Shown: positions 1 to 10,225 of the stretch, one piece after another
How the letters are laid out: each line of letters opens with the position of its first letter
Position numbering within the stretch: the stretch's first letter is position 1
Assembly (NCBI GenBank): GCA_029706075.1
Contig: JAINUG010000055.1
Location: 3,505,885 to 3,569,884 of the forward strand
DNA from: Aldrovandia affinis
Taxonomy: Eukaryota; Chordata; Actinopteri; Notacanthiformes; Halosauridae
Length of the DNA stretch: 64,000 nucleotides
Direction: 5' to 3'
The notes under the pieces: generated by a model
Told to the model about the DNA's origin: nothing
The model's database searches: none
Seen by the model: only the letters and a program-made list of their open reading frames with translations
Translations under genes and position numbers: made by a program

Positions 1-544
1 CTGGGCGTCTCGCGGCCTCACATCTGTTCGCGCACGTCGGACTGGGAAGGACCTCTGAGCGATCCACCGCTCATCTTCTCACGGGGAGTTTGGAGGCTTC
101 GGAACACATTCTGCCGGTACTTCTCACGTCAGATCTCGCGCCCAAAGAGTCTGTCTGTTTCTCATCTGCCGCGCAGTCCTTTCAGCTCATGCAAGACCGG
201 GTGCTCTCCCATCTGGACCGATGCAGCTCCCGGCAGGCAGACCCGATCCCGTCAAATCATCGAGAATCCGGCCGCTCACCTGGTTGCCTGCCTCCCTTAC
301 CTGGCCCTGTGCTACCCCACTGCTCACCTCTTCATCCTGGCCAACATTTGTGGCACACTGAGTCTTCTCCCACGCTGCCCCTTTCCACTTACAAACTAGT
401 GCGTGTCCCTGTACTCCAGTCCAAGCCCGGCACCCCTCCTTGCCGCACAGCCGAAGCACTATTCTACATGCTTGCAATTTAATTTCCATTTAGCGGATTC
501 GTTTCTGTTTAATCACAGTTGTGCGTCAGCTGTTTTCTACCGTG
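1..544. other. Unassigned GC-rich stretch
   Basis: No repeat or gene recognised. A 130-codon plus-strand reading frame (90-482) starts at TTG, is low in complexity and resembles no family I know; I do not treat it as a gene. It could be unique flanking DNA or part of an untranslated exon, but nothing proves either. Confidence 0.3.
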
Positions 545-802
545 CTCACATTTTTTTTTTTAGTGTTTTTCCCCCTTTTTCACCCAATTTGGAAAACCGC
601 CTAATTGTATACTCAAGCTGCGCACACTGCAACCCCCGCCATCAATCCGGGAGAGAGCGCAGGCAAGCACATGCTCTCCTCTGAAATGCAATGATATCAG
701 CCAGACGTGCAGCTTCACACAGGCAGACTGCGGGCGCCCCCCATTGATCCGCAGGGGTCGCCAGTGCGCGACGAGACACGGGCAAACACTCTAGAGCACT
801 TT
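545..802 (-). repeat. SINE family D copy (minus strand)
   Basis: Read on the minus strand this ends in an A-rich tail (T run at 550-560) preceded by a CCAAATTGGGTG motif like the tail of SINE family C (for example near 12805). The body at 640-720 matches 44045-44120 segment by segment (GGGAGAG, CTCTCCTC, GATGTCAGCC-like blocks), so it is a dispersed repeat. The 5' limit is approximate and no target duplication was found. Confidence 0.6.
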
Positions 803-2100
803 GATTCTCCAGCTTTGGGAAGTTGTACAGACTAAGGGCTCCCTGCCCCACACCACCAACTTTCTGTTTTTAAGTTCCAGTCAAAGCACAAGATTCAAAT
901 GTGCCTCGAAGTGAACTGATCTGGATTGTTTTTCTCTTATCGTTTCTGGAACTGATTCAGGATTTCTCTTTGGGATGTTTGGCTCAGGTCTGATTGGTGG
1001 AGGGCTCTGGGCGCTTGGCCTGAAGAAGCTGCATTTGCAATGTTTTTTTTTTTGCTTTCTTTGGATGATCAATTTGATTGCTTGATATTCTTTGCTTTGT
1101 TGATAATTGTTTTCAATGCACATATAGTTTGTTTTTTCCAATCATCTGTTGTCCACATTCCTACACCTTATGCAATAGCTAGAACATGTTTTGCTGCATT
1201 GTTATATTTTCTTGTTCTATGCAGGTTTGATTGTTATACTGTATATTTGAAAGAAATGGAGTCAACGTCAAAGATGTCACTGCAATGCAATGTTAAGCAA
1301 GTGCTTCCTAAATCATTGAGATAAATGCATGTAGTATATATCAATTGCAGTCAATGTGTCCTTGCATTCGAGCTCTTCCTGTCATTAACAAATGGGTAGA
1401 TACACCCACACCTGAAAAGTATGGCCTGTGATCACTTCCAAGTGCAAATGAATAAACTCACCTCCTCGAATTTTGTATGGCAACAACACAAATGCACAGC
1501 TTGAACGCCGAAGTGCTGCTTCTTCTGTTCCTTTCACGTGAACGTGTTTCAAATGAAATGGTGAGCATTTTTTAAACCCACTTGGTTCTCCTTTTTTGGG
1601 TGATTGCTCTATTTTTCCTCATTGACATAGAAAACAGTTTTTTTATGCACGCATACCAAAACAAAACCTGTGACATTGAGTGCATTCCTTACCATTCCGT
1701 TCTAATGACACACGCAAACCCTGAAACATGCCCCACCCCGCTCGCTCGCTGTAATCAACGAGAGAAGTCAAAATAGTGCGGCACACTCCGTCATCGTGGC
1801 CAGGACTGCGCGCGATCGCACATTAATTTGTTTGGAATGAACTGTCATTACGCTGAAGTGTTACAGCGGACATGCTGATGTAGATCTCATGGTCAATTTA
1901 ATCGTGTTTGGGTTTGGTTTCCTACACACTCGCTGAGAGCTCTGCCTGATGAGGCAGGGCACCACTTGGCATTTTCGCAATGTAATTAAAGTGTTTAAGA
2001 GGGGGCTAATGTGATGCCGTGCGGCACTGTTCTGGCTCGGCGACGAAAGCCATCGGGGTTGACGGCTGAGCAGTGGGTTGAGCAGTGGCGCCGCTGTCTT
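803..2100. other. Unassigned, AT-rich
   Basis: No gene or repeat family recognised. Reading frames here are short and do not look coding. Polypyrimidine and poly-T tracts occur near 1040 and 1575. Confidence 0.3.
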
Positions 2101-2104
2101 TTAA

Positions 2105-2284
2105 CCCGTTGACGAGTGAGTTTTTTTTTGAGAGTTCTAGTTCTAATTCATAGCGTTCTATTCTATTCTAGTTCTTTGAGGTTGCCATTAGCGGCGCTTT
2201 ATGATGTCATCGATTAGAATACACTTAGAATTCTGTGGCATGTTCTAGAATAAGCATCACACTGCGACAGTGCCCCTCAAAGGG
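2105..2284. mobile_element. piggyBac-type MITE with TTAA duplication
   Basis: A 180-bp segment is flanked by TTAA at 2101-2104 and TTAA at 2285-2288, the target duplication of piggyBac-superfamily elements. Its ends are inverted and similar: CCCGTTGACGAGTG on the left and, reverse-complemented, CCCTTTGAGGGGCACTG on the right. The CCCTTTG start is a known piggyBac-type terminus. The interior has no coding capacity and holds a TTCTA-rich stretch at 2141-2176. It would need an enzyme supplied by another element. Confidence 0.65.
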
Positions 2285-2288
2285 TTAA

Positions 2289-4016
2289 TTCCAAATGGGA
2301 AAACTAAACAATAAGGCCATTTAAGTCGGCAGCGATGCGCACAGGCTGCCATGTTTCCAGAAAGAATGCGTTTCTTGGCCAGTTGTTGCAATGTGTGTTG
2401 AGTCAGATAAGCGGAAGCAACATATGTTTCAGCCCCTGATCCGTATAATAAAGGCACAATAAAAAAGAGGGGGGGTTGGAAGAAAAAGAAAACACCAAGG
2501 AAGTGTTTAATAAATGCACGTGTTTTACCCCAAACTAGATATTCCCTTTCTGAGGGTTTTTTTCTTCTTCCGCAAATGTCTGTTCTTTGGACATGCAACA
2601 TTAAATATTCAGATGAAAACAACAAGTCGAGTAGTTTTTTTTATTTTTTATGAAACTGGGTCGTTCACTGGAAAAATTGCATTCGTTGCCAAAAAGAGCA
2701 CAGCCGTACACAGAACACAAAGTAAATTGCAAACAAACCACCAACAACAACAACAACAACAACAAACAAACAAAAAACTATCCTACGGCACTTCCTTCAA
2801 TCGACTGCGCTTCTCTGTAAACGTGTTTATTTAGACATGAAGTGAAATGTCTCACTCTCGTTCGTTCATGTTTGTTTGAACGGGAGTGTTGCGTACAGTA
2901 TAGCTGTCAGCATCAAAATGAGCACCGGGGTCTTTGCATGGAGACAGCGGCTGAGTTATTCTGAAGTAAGATCCTGACAGCAGGGCGTCTGAACTAGCAC
3001 GTGGTCCCCTCCCCCGAGCCGCCACGCGTCTCTCCCTGTGAGCTCGTTCACTCCACCGAGTGGAGAACACATTCCTGTTGCTGGAGACCCCGGCAAGGAA
3101 GAATAAGACTGATCTTCTGAGTGGATCGTACTGGAGGTTTGATTTTTATAGTCTGACTTGAATTAGTGAAGGCTGTATGTTTGAAATGATTTTACATCCA
3201 CCTGTCTGTTCTGTTTTCTCTCTCTCTCCCCCCTCCTCCCTCCCTCCCAACCGCTCCCAAGAAGGATATAGGTACGTCTCTCTCCCTCTTTCGATCACAC
3301 TCTCTTTCTCTGCCTCTCTCCTCCTCTCTTTCGCTCAATTCATTTACTTTCCATGAACCAGAGCAGTATTGCCAAAGCACATACAAAACATGCAAAGTAT
3401 GACATTTAATATACGGAATTATGACATTCTTCGGTGAACATAATAATTACAATAATATGATTGTAATGATAATAATAAAATGTACAGTTAGTAAAACAAA
3501 AGTAAACAGGTAGTTAACAACTACATGGATTGATTGATCTCTCTCCCCCCCCTCCCTCACTCTCTCTTTCTCCCTCTCCATAGAAGGTCAGGAATTCTTA
3601 ACGCATGCAGGTCTTAGAACACTTCCGGTCATTTTCAGTAATGAGTGGACTCTGGGCTCTATTTTGTGTCGACTGATGTGTCCGACTAATTATGTGGTCA
3701 GTTTGAGCAAACTAGACCTCAATGTTCAATTCAAATCTTCAGGATCTTCAGTATCCTGGCTCAACTATTTCAATAGTGACCCAGATAAAAATGTCACATT
3801 TCACCTGAGGGATACATTTTCATAATACAAGTAGTCAATAACATTGCTTCACTAATTATTCAGTTGTGAAAATTCAAAACCAATTCGAATCTGACGCGAA
3901 ACACTGTGACATAATAATGTAATTTAATTTAGAGACATTGTAATTTGTTTGAAAAATGTAAGCTGCATCACCAAAATGTTGACGGTTTATTATGCTGAAA
4001 GTAACAGCTTGCTCCA
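2289..4016. other. Unassigned stretch with simple repeats
   Basis: No gene recognised. It holds a CAA microsatellite passing into CAAA (2742-2776), CT-rich tracts (3218-3335 and 3538-3580), and AT-rich DNA with ATAAT runs around 3440-3480. Confidence 0.4.
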
Positions 4017-4265
4017 GGCTTATAACAGAGCAGTATAGCACTGGCACACAAGGCTTATAACAGAGGAGTCTACGACTGACACACAAGGCTTCTAAAAGAC
4101 TGGACTTAGACTGGCACACAAGGCTTATAACACAGTGGTCTACGACTAGCACACAAGGCTTATAACACAGTGGTCTATGACTGGCACACAAGGCTTATAA
4201 CAGAGTGGTCTACCACAGGCACACAAGGCTTATAACGGAGTGGTCTACAACTGGCACATGAGGCT
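4017..4265. repeat. 35-bp minisatellite, about 7 units
   Basis: The motif GGCTTATAACAGAGTGGTCT and its variants restart at 4017, 4052, 4087, 4122, 4157, 4192, 4227 and 4262, an exact 35-bp period throughout. Units differ by scattered substitutions without length change. The 105-codon minus-strand frame across it is a by-product: 35 is not a multiple of 3, so the three frames simply alternate. Confidence 0.95.
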
Positions 4266-4674
4266 AGCCAGACCTAAGCTATGACAAAATATTTCAGAGT
4301 GGTCTTCCCCTCACCAAGATGCAAATAGTAATTCCCTGTCTCTCCACATTTGAATTATTTTTCCAGATAAGTGTCGTTACAATTACAGAACAGGCCTAAA
4401 GCAGGAACCAAGGGCAACGCTGCTCCATCTTTAATTCACAGGAATCTATATTTAATTTCTTCTAAATTATGAATTCCTGTAAAGCAACAGAGACACACAC
4501 TCTGTGTTGTTGAGTTAAATGCATTTAGACGTCATGTAGACTTTTGATAACATTCCTAAAAACATTCCTCAAAGCAGGATATTACGATATAATAAACAAA
4601 TGTAATGCATTTTGATTCGAGTTTATACATTTATAGCAGCTATGATCATGACACTGTGGAGGGCGTCAGTCTCG
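4266..4674. other. Unassigned, AT-rich
   Basis: No gene or named repeat recognised between the minisatellite and the composite repeat. Confidence 0.3.
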
Positions 4675-4950
4675 GCCACATGGGAGTGGCAGGGTTGCCT
4701 TTGTTTTTACATGTTGTGGAGGCCTTTGGAGCAGGGAGACTTTCCGGGGGCAGGTTTGGCACTCAAAGGCCATAATTGATTTAATTATTATTTAATTGAT
4801 GTTAATTGGTAAGTGATTATTCACTTACCTGCTTGTGTGTGAGAATGTGAGTGGGTGTGGTCTGTCAATTGTTTGGTGTTTTGTGATTAGGTGTGTGAAT
4901 GTTAGATGGGTGATTGCCTCACGAGTCCCACCTGAGCCAGGCAGTAAGCC

Positions 4951-4958
4951 TATTTAAG
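4951..4958 (+). promoter_or_regulatory. TATA-type box in composite repeat
   Basis: TATTTAAG followed by a G-rich stretch; the same box and surroundings recur on the minus strand in copy 2 near 14935-14942. Transcription would be expected to start about 25-30 bp downstream, near 4980-4988, just before the GTTAGTC repeats. Promoter activity is inferred. Confidence 0.45.
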
Positions 4959-5032
4959 AGCAGGTGGGGCGAGTGGAGAATCAGTTAGTTAGTCTTTTGT
5001 CTTGTCATTCATGTGTATGTATCAAGAGTATC

Positions 5033-5081
5033 CATTCATTCATTCATTCATTCATTCATTCATTCATTCATTCATTCATTC
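5033..5081. repeat. ATTC microsatellite
   Basis: About twelve perfect tandem CATT units, located inside composite repeat copy 1. Confidence 0.97.
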
Positions 5082-5296
5082 AGATGTGTAGTGTAAAGTT
5101 AGTTTGTCTTTGTCATTTATGTGTGTGTTTCCAGAGAGTTAGTCTTGTCTTGTCATTGATGTGTGTGCCTTGAGAGTTAGTCTTTGTCTTGTCATTGTGT
5201 GTGTATCTTGGAGAGTTGTGAATCTTTGTGTGGTCATTCGTGTGTGGGAGTGCGCGAGCACGTATATTGTGGAGTGTTGGTGTTTGATGTGACTCT

Positions 5297-5345
5297 GTCG
5301 GGCATGGTGGCGCGTGTCTGTAATCCAAGCTTCTGGGAGGCGGAG
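5297..5345 (+). ncRNA. 7SL (SRP) RNA 5'-end-like sequence in a repeat
   Basis: These 49 nt align with the remembered vertebrate 7SL 5' end, about 41 of 50 positions by hand, with one gap. Matching blocks include GGTGGCGCGTG (7SL loop and internal A-box region), CTGTAATCC (region of the SRP9/14-binding turn) and GGGAGGC. Similarity stops after the GGAG at 5345, so only the first part of the Alu domain is present and no B-box or S domain is seen. It is a fragment or derivative, not a functional SRP RNA gene. The same sequence recurs without a change at 49973-50021. Confidence 0.6.
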
Positions 5346-5764
5346 TCTGTGTGGAATGTTGAGTTATGTGTGCGTTTGTCGAAAGTGAATGAGAAGAGTG
5401 TTTCCTGTGTGTGTGGGAAAGAGGGAGAGGGGGCGCACTAAGAGTGTCCGCCTCTCTCCCTCGGTGTGATTGTGAAAGAGAGTGAGAGGGCGGCCTAAAG
5501 GAGGGTCCGCCTCTCGCCCTCGGTGTGATTGGAAGAGAACTCGCACTCAGGCAGTGGAGAGTGTTTCTGGACAACGGCCCGAGAGCTCTCACTGAAAGAG
5601 TGGAGAGTGTCTCGGGGCTGGTTGCCAGATAACTCTCACTGTGAGGAGTGGCAAGGGTCTCGGTGTGTCTCGTGTCTGGGGGGAGAGACAGAAAAAATAC
5701 AAAATAAATCCAGTCCGTGGACCAAAGAATCCACTCCGTCTCCAGACTGCTCTGTTCCCGTCCA

Positions 5765-6704
5765 CATTTATTCAACAACATGTATTCAGTCCAACAAAAG
5801 GGCCTTTGTTATGCTTCTTAAAGATCCCAAAGCAATTCTATATAATAATATGGAATAAACTGCTTTTAAAATGTACCTGTGATTGTCTTGGTAACTGCCT
5901 TTCTTTGGGGGGGGTTATTTAATTAAAGCGAAGCTTGATCTTTGACATGTTTATTCATATTTGCACGTTGTAAAGAAAGCTCAGGCAGAAAATTCATTTT
6001 TGGGAATAATTACCTGCCCATTACTCCTCAGAAACATTTGACATTTTCAGTGTAAATACACTGGTGAAAGTCCAAACATTGGGACACAGGCGGCAGAATG
6101 ACCACTTTCCTGCAGACAGGTTCATTACTGAACCTAAGTTGCAGTGACTTTGTTCAGAGTGGAAAAGGCACTTTAATTCTTGTCTTGAATCCCCCTTCCC
6201 CTTCAAGACTAAACGCTTATTCACTGAACTACAACTCCAACAGAAAACATAAAAGGTTTTGACAGATAGGTCTGAGAATCCAATTGTGGGATGTCAACTG
6301 TGAGGGAGGAAGCAAAGACAATTCTAGGCTGTGGCAAATATGTACAAACAGAAGCAAATAATGCAGCTGGCACAACTGCTCTATTCAAACTCAGACCACA
6401 GCTACACCAATGTAAAACTGGAATAAACCTATATATTATGTTTACATGTCATAACCCTTAAAATACCTTTATATTTTCGACACAAGTAATGCAAAAGAAC
6501 CAAGCTAAGCCTTTGATCATTTTTGCTTTGCAACAAAGGAATAATGCTATCTAATAAATAGAAATATTGTCAGAAGCAACAGAACTACTCTATATTTTAT
6601 TAAATGTATCCTTGACGCAGAACATAATAATATCTACATGCCACACCGGGAATTGTGCTGCAACCTTTTCACTTTTGAAAGAGCCATCTACATCTCTCTC
6701 TATA
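5765..6704. other. Unassigned, AT-rich
   Basis: Nothing recognised. Homology to composite repeat copy 2 stops at about 5764. The rest is AT-rich DNA with scattered stops in all frames. Confidence 0.3.
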
Positions 6705-7626
6705 CACTACCGGTCAAAAGTTTTAGAACATCCCCATTTTCCAGTTTTTACTGAAATTTAAGCAGTTCAAGTCCAGTGAATAACCTTAAATGGTACAAAG
6801 CTAATCGGTAAACTACCAGAGGTTAAAAAAAATGTTTTAGGTTGCCAAAAACAGAAAAATAATGTACATTTTTGGCAGTGAGTAGTTTCCTACGCCATCA
6901 AAAGGCATTTGGAAACTGGAGGAAACTCTGACAGGAAGAGGTCTGGCAGACCCAGAGCCACAACAAAATCAGAAGACACGTTTCTGAGAGTCAACAGCTT
7001 GCAGGATAGGTGGCTCACAAGACAACAGCTTCAAGCTCAGCTTAACACTGGTCGAAGTAAGGAAGTCTCAGTTTCAACTGTGAAGAGAAGACTTCGAGCT
7101 GCAGGTTTGACAGGTCGAGTGGCAGTAAGAAAGCCATTGCTAAGATGGCAAAATAAGAAAAAGAGGCTTGCCTGGGCCATGAAGCACCGCCAATGGACTA
7201 CTGAAGACTGGAAGAAGGTCTTATGCACCAATGAATCCAAATTTGAAATCTTGAAATTTTGAAAGGTTTTTGTAGGCCGTCGAGTAGGCAAAAGGATGGT
7301 TCCTCAGTGTGTGACACCAACTGTCAAACATGGAGGAGGAAGCGTGATGATCTGGGGCTCTTTTGCTGGATCCAGAGTCGGCGACTTGCACAGAGTGAAT
7401 GTTAACCCACGTTAACCCATTACTTGTTCCCTGAAAGGGCCTTTTTTTATAACTCTGAAATGTACATTATTTTTCAGTTTTTGGTAACCTAAACTTTTTT
7501 TTTTTTTTACCTTTGGCAGTTTACCGCTTACCTTTGTACCATTTCAGGTTATTCACTGGACTTGAACTGCTTAAATTTCAGTAAAAACTGGAAGAACTGG
7601 TGTTCTAAAACCTTTGACCGGTAGTG
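6705..7626 (+). mobile_element. Tc1-like transposon, internally deleted
   Basis: Terminal inverted repeats of roughly 90 bp begin CACTACCGGTCAAAAGTTTT on the left and end in the near-perfect complement on the right. Both ends are flanked by TA (6703-6704 and 7627-7628), the Tc1/mariner target duplication. The 922-bp element keeps the N-terminal two thirds of a transposase but has lost the C-terminal catalytic part, so it is non-autonomous. Confidence 0.93.
6909..7413 (+). pseudogene. Tc1-like transposase fragment
   Basis: The frame reads a Tc1 transposase with the GRPRATT hinge motif, a second helix-turn-helix (STVKRRLRAAGL), and the start of the catalytic domain. The usual TDES motif reads TNES here, so the first catalytic aspartate is asparagine. 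One in-frame TGA follows at about 7259-7261, after which the same frame continues through VKHGGGSVMIWG. The reading then runs out near the deletion, and the second aspartate and the glutamate are absent. It has no ATG of its own. It cannot encode an active enzyme. Confidence 0.9.
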
Positions 7627-8288
7627 TAGATATCTGATATCAATGGCTTTTTTCCTCTTGCTTACACCGTACATTAAGGACAAAATTTCTCTTGCACATC
7701 CGAAAGCGCCAAGGCTTTTAAGGGCTGCAGTAAGACATCCACTTTTAACACGACTCTTAAAAATTGGGCCTACATCTTGATGCACGATATTCATTTATTC
7801 ACCAGATAATGTACTTATTTTTTTATGTCTTTCCCCTCATTGCACAATCATTCACCGCAGACACTGCAAAAAGTTTCATAAAGCATGTAATGTACACATT
7901 ATTGCAAAAAATGTAACTTTTCTTTTGGCAAATGAAGTAGAGAACCTATTTTATAACTCCCCGATATGCTATAATTTCAGAGGCACCAAGGAAGATGGTG
8001 CAATATATCAAACACTAAGTGCTCAGTTCTAAAGAGGAATGGGTACTTTTTGGAAAAAGTTCTCCACTGGCCTCTTTGAAATGAGCAAGCCAGATAAGGT
8101 TTGAAATGTTGAAGCGGAAATAGTGGGGGCCTCTTGAGTTGCTCAATCAGTCAAGTAAAGGTCTTCACCATGAGCAAAGCTTGTGGCCCATATCCTAGGC
8201 AAGGGGTGGGCGAGGAGGGTCGTATCAGAATCATCTTCTGGATTTTATGCTAACTTCTGCATCTGGTTTTGCTTGTGGAATTGCTTGC
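7627..8288. other. Unassigned
   Basis: No gene or repeat recognised. Confidence 0.3.
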
Positions 8289-8394
8289 GGTTCTGTGTGG
8301 CTCAGTAGGTAGAGCATGGCATTGTATGCTTTCAAAAAGTTGAAAAGTTGCTTTCGATAAAAGCGTCTGCAGAGTGGCATATACTGTATGGTTA
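8289..8394 (+). repeat. SINE family A, internally deleted copy
   Basis: It starts with the tRNA-like head GGTTCTGTGTGGCTCAGTAG GTAGAGCATGG (A-box region) and ends with ATAAAAGCGTCTGC, as in the minus-strand copies at 13040 and 31295. The B-box region and body are replaced by about 30 unrelated bases. It is a short relic. Confidence 0.7.
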
Positions 8395-9015
8395 TCATAT
8401 TAATTAGCTCAGTCATTTACATTATGTGACAGTCACTTTAGCTTCATCAATAGTTAAGCTCACGAATGCCAGCTGAAGACTGTTCTTGTGTCCCTACGTG
8501 CAACGTTTACAGTGATCTAATCCATGAGTTAACTTGCATCGCTGTGTGTAGCTAATTGGCTAACTGGGCCCTTCAGGAATGGAATTGCAGTCTCCTCCAT
8601 CCTGCTGGTCAACCAATCATTGTCCGTGGTGCCGCACGCTGTGTTTAACAATTTGGGAGGCGTGTGGCACCGCACACGGATCCGTATTTCGGCCAACAGC
8701 CACGGCCCTCTGCACCGTGGATCCCAGATAGGTCTTAAGCTTTAGTGGTGGCTGACTGCTCGTGTTTCAACGCAAATACTGTTCGCCCACCAAGTCGAAC
8801 AGAGGTAGTAGAAGTAGAAACAATGGAGCAAGAATACAGTCGTGGGGAAAAGTTGTTCAAAAGAAAAAAAGAAAGAAAAAAAACATGTGACTGTGACCTA
8901 CATCTGGATTTGAAACATAAGAGAATACATTTTGGCATTTATTTCATATTGAATTATTCACTTCATGTACACGTCATGTATGCAGTTATTAAACATTAAT
9001 CGTGAAGTCCATAAG
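8395..9015. other. Unassigned
   Basis: No gene recognised. The segment 8620-8730 is GC-richer, with a CGCACACGGATCCGT block, but shows no clear repeat structure. Confidence 0.3.
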
Positions 9016-9028
9016 GAAGTAGAGCTGG

Positions 9029-9388
9029 GCCCCCAGTTGGCGCAACCGGTAAAGGTACTCGCTCAGAGTGCAGGTTGCCTACCTCAGCTGGGGTTCAATC
9101 CCCGGCTGCGCTCTGTGGCTGCACTCTGGCTGGGAGTCCCGCTCGGGGGCGGCGATTGGCTGTCTACCCCGGTGGAAGGGGGGAGGAAGAGCCGGCACGA
9201 GCTTACTGCTAGCACAGTGCGCTTCCCTGTTGCCAAAACGAATAGGCGAGTTCAGTCTCAAAGGAAGCGGTTCATTGCCGGCCCTGGGGTAATGGCTGGT
9301 CCGGGCAGCGGGCTCGTGGGGGAGGGTGAATTGAAGAAAGAGAAAGAGTCACCAAATTGGGGGAAAAGAAATCTGAAATTTTAAAAAG
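9029..9388 (+). repeat. SINE family C, full copy with target duplication
   Basis: A tRNA-like head (A-box region GTTGGCGCAACCGGTAAAGG, B-box region GGTTCAATCCCC) is followed by the family body GGGGGCGGCGATTGGCTGTC and the tail ACCAAATTGGGGGAAAAG plus an A-rich end. It is flanked by GAAGTAGAGCTGG (9016-9028) and GGAGTAGAACTGG (9389-9401), a 13-bp duplication with two differences. RNA polymerase III transcription is expected of the family. The shadow frames across it are not genes. Confidence 0.88.
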
Positions 9389-9401
9389 GGAGTAGAACTG
9401 G

Positions 9402-10011
9402 CAGAAGTAGCTCGCAGATTCTGAGTGGTTAACTCCTTTTCCGATGAACTCAGTGCTGCAGGTTCAGAAGGCAAGTGTAAATTGGAGGCACAATTTTTGT
9501 CGATTGAAAATGAATTTTAAGCGAGGCAGTGAAAAAGGAGGAAGTGACTTGTGCTCACATTCCACACACACATGAAAAGAATTTCCATCGTGGGCTCTCA
9601 TAGAATGAATTAACATATACAGTATATGTGGAGTCATTATAATTTTTTTCTCTCCTTTTTGAAGAGCTGTTTCTTGAGCATGGCAGTGCTACGAGGCTGG
9701 TATTATAAAAAATGGACAGGTATTGTTTTTTTAACTCTCACTGTAGATTAAGACTTTTTGGCCCCAAGTGTATCTCTTCTAATCAAGAAAGTGTAAGGTA
9801 GGGGCCTTATTTCCCCTTGCTGCGGCCTTTGAAATTAGATTACTTCTCTGTCTCCTCAGTCCCTGTCGATTTCATGTCCTTGAGTGACTGCTCGACTATT
9901 ACATGTCCTTTCCAAGACCAAAATTCAGAGGTGAAGACCAGAAAAACAGGATATCAGATACAATGTGCGTACAACCATGAAGGCCAAAGAGACACTAGTA
10001 GGCCAATTAGT
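9402..10011. other. Unassigned
   Basis: No gene or repeat recognised. Confidence 0.3.
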
Positions 10012-10225
10012 GGGGTGGCGTTGTAGTATAATGGTTAGGGAACTAGGCCTGTACCTCAGCTTGCAGGGTCGATTCCAAGGCGGGGGTCACTGTCATTGTA
10101 CCCCTTGAGCATAAGGTACTTGACCTGAACTGCTTCAGTAAAATATCCAGCTGTATAAATGGTTTGTACGTAAAGAAAATGTAAACTGGATAAAAGCATG
10201 TGCTAAATGCCTTAAAATTTAAACG
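10012..10225 (+). repeat. SINE family B copy
   Basis: The tRNA-like head has an A-box-like TAGTATAATGGTTAGGGA and a B-box-like GGGTCGATTCC. A body with CCTTGAGCATAAGGTACTTG, shared with copies at 31456 and 57802, leads to the tail GGATAAAAGCATGTGCTAAA, a variant of the L2-type 3' tail. This copy is diverged. Confidence 0.8.

Larger units (their letters stand above)
4675..5764 (+). mobile_element. Composite repeat family A, copy 1, with a 7SL-like module
   Basis: The outer parts align with the reverse complement of 14416-15234. Shared landmarks are GCCAC(N6)GTGGC at the start, GGAGGCCTTTGGAGCAGG, the CTCACGAGTCCCACCTGAGC block, a TATTTAAG box, two GGAGAGTGT blocks, and the end block GGAGACGGAGTGG (minus strand). 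The middle carries an ATTC microsatellite (5033-5081), degenerate units of about 38 bp holding a GTTAGTCTTTGTC motif (5098-5245), the 7SL-like stretch, and a roughly 70-bp duplication of CCGCCTCTCTCCCTCGGTGTG type (5448-5540). Copy 2 lacks this middle. There is no coding sequence. It could be an LTR-like or other promoter-bearing non-autonomous element; the class is undecided. Confidence 0.75.

Noticed and set aside
90-482. 130-codon open frame near the window start
   Set aside because: It starts at TTG, overlaps an opposite-strand frame, has no recognisable domain, and is in GC-rich DNA where long frames arise by chance.
4017-4265. CRISPR-like array
   Set aside because: There are no unique spacers; units abut and are similar throughout. 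The DNA is eukaryotic.
5297-5345. Human Alu contamination
   Set aside because: The block is embedded in a repeat with other copies in the window, carries none of the rest of Alu, and recurs on the opposite strand at 49973 in a different context.
5113-5781. 222-codon minus-strand open frame
   Set aside because: It crosses the composite repeat; the serine, proline, threonine and histidine-rich text comes from tandem repeats and matches no family.
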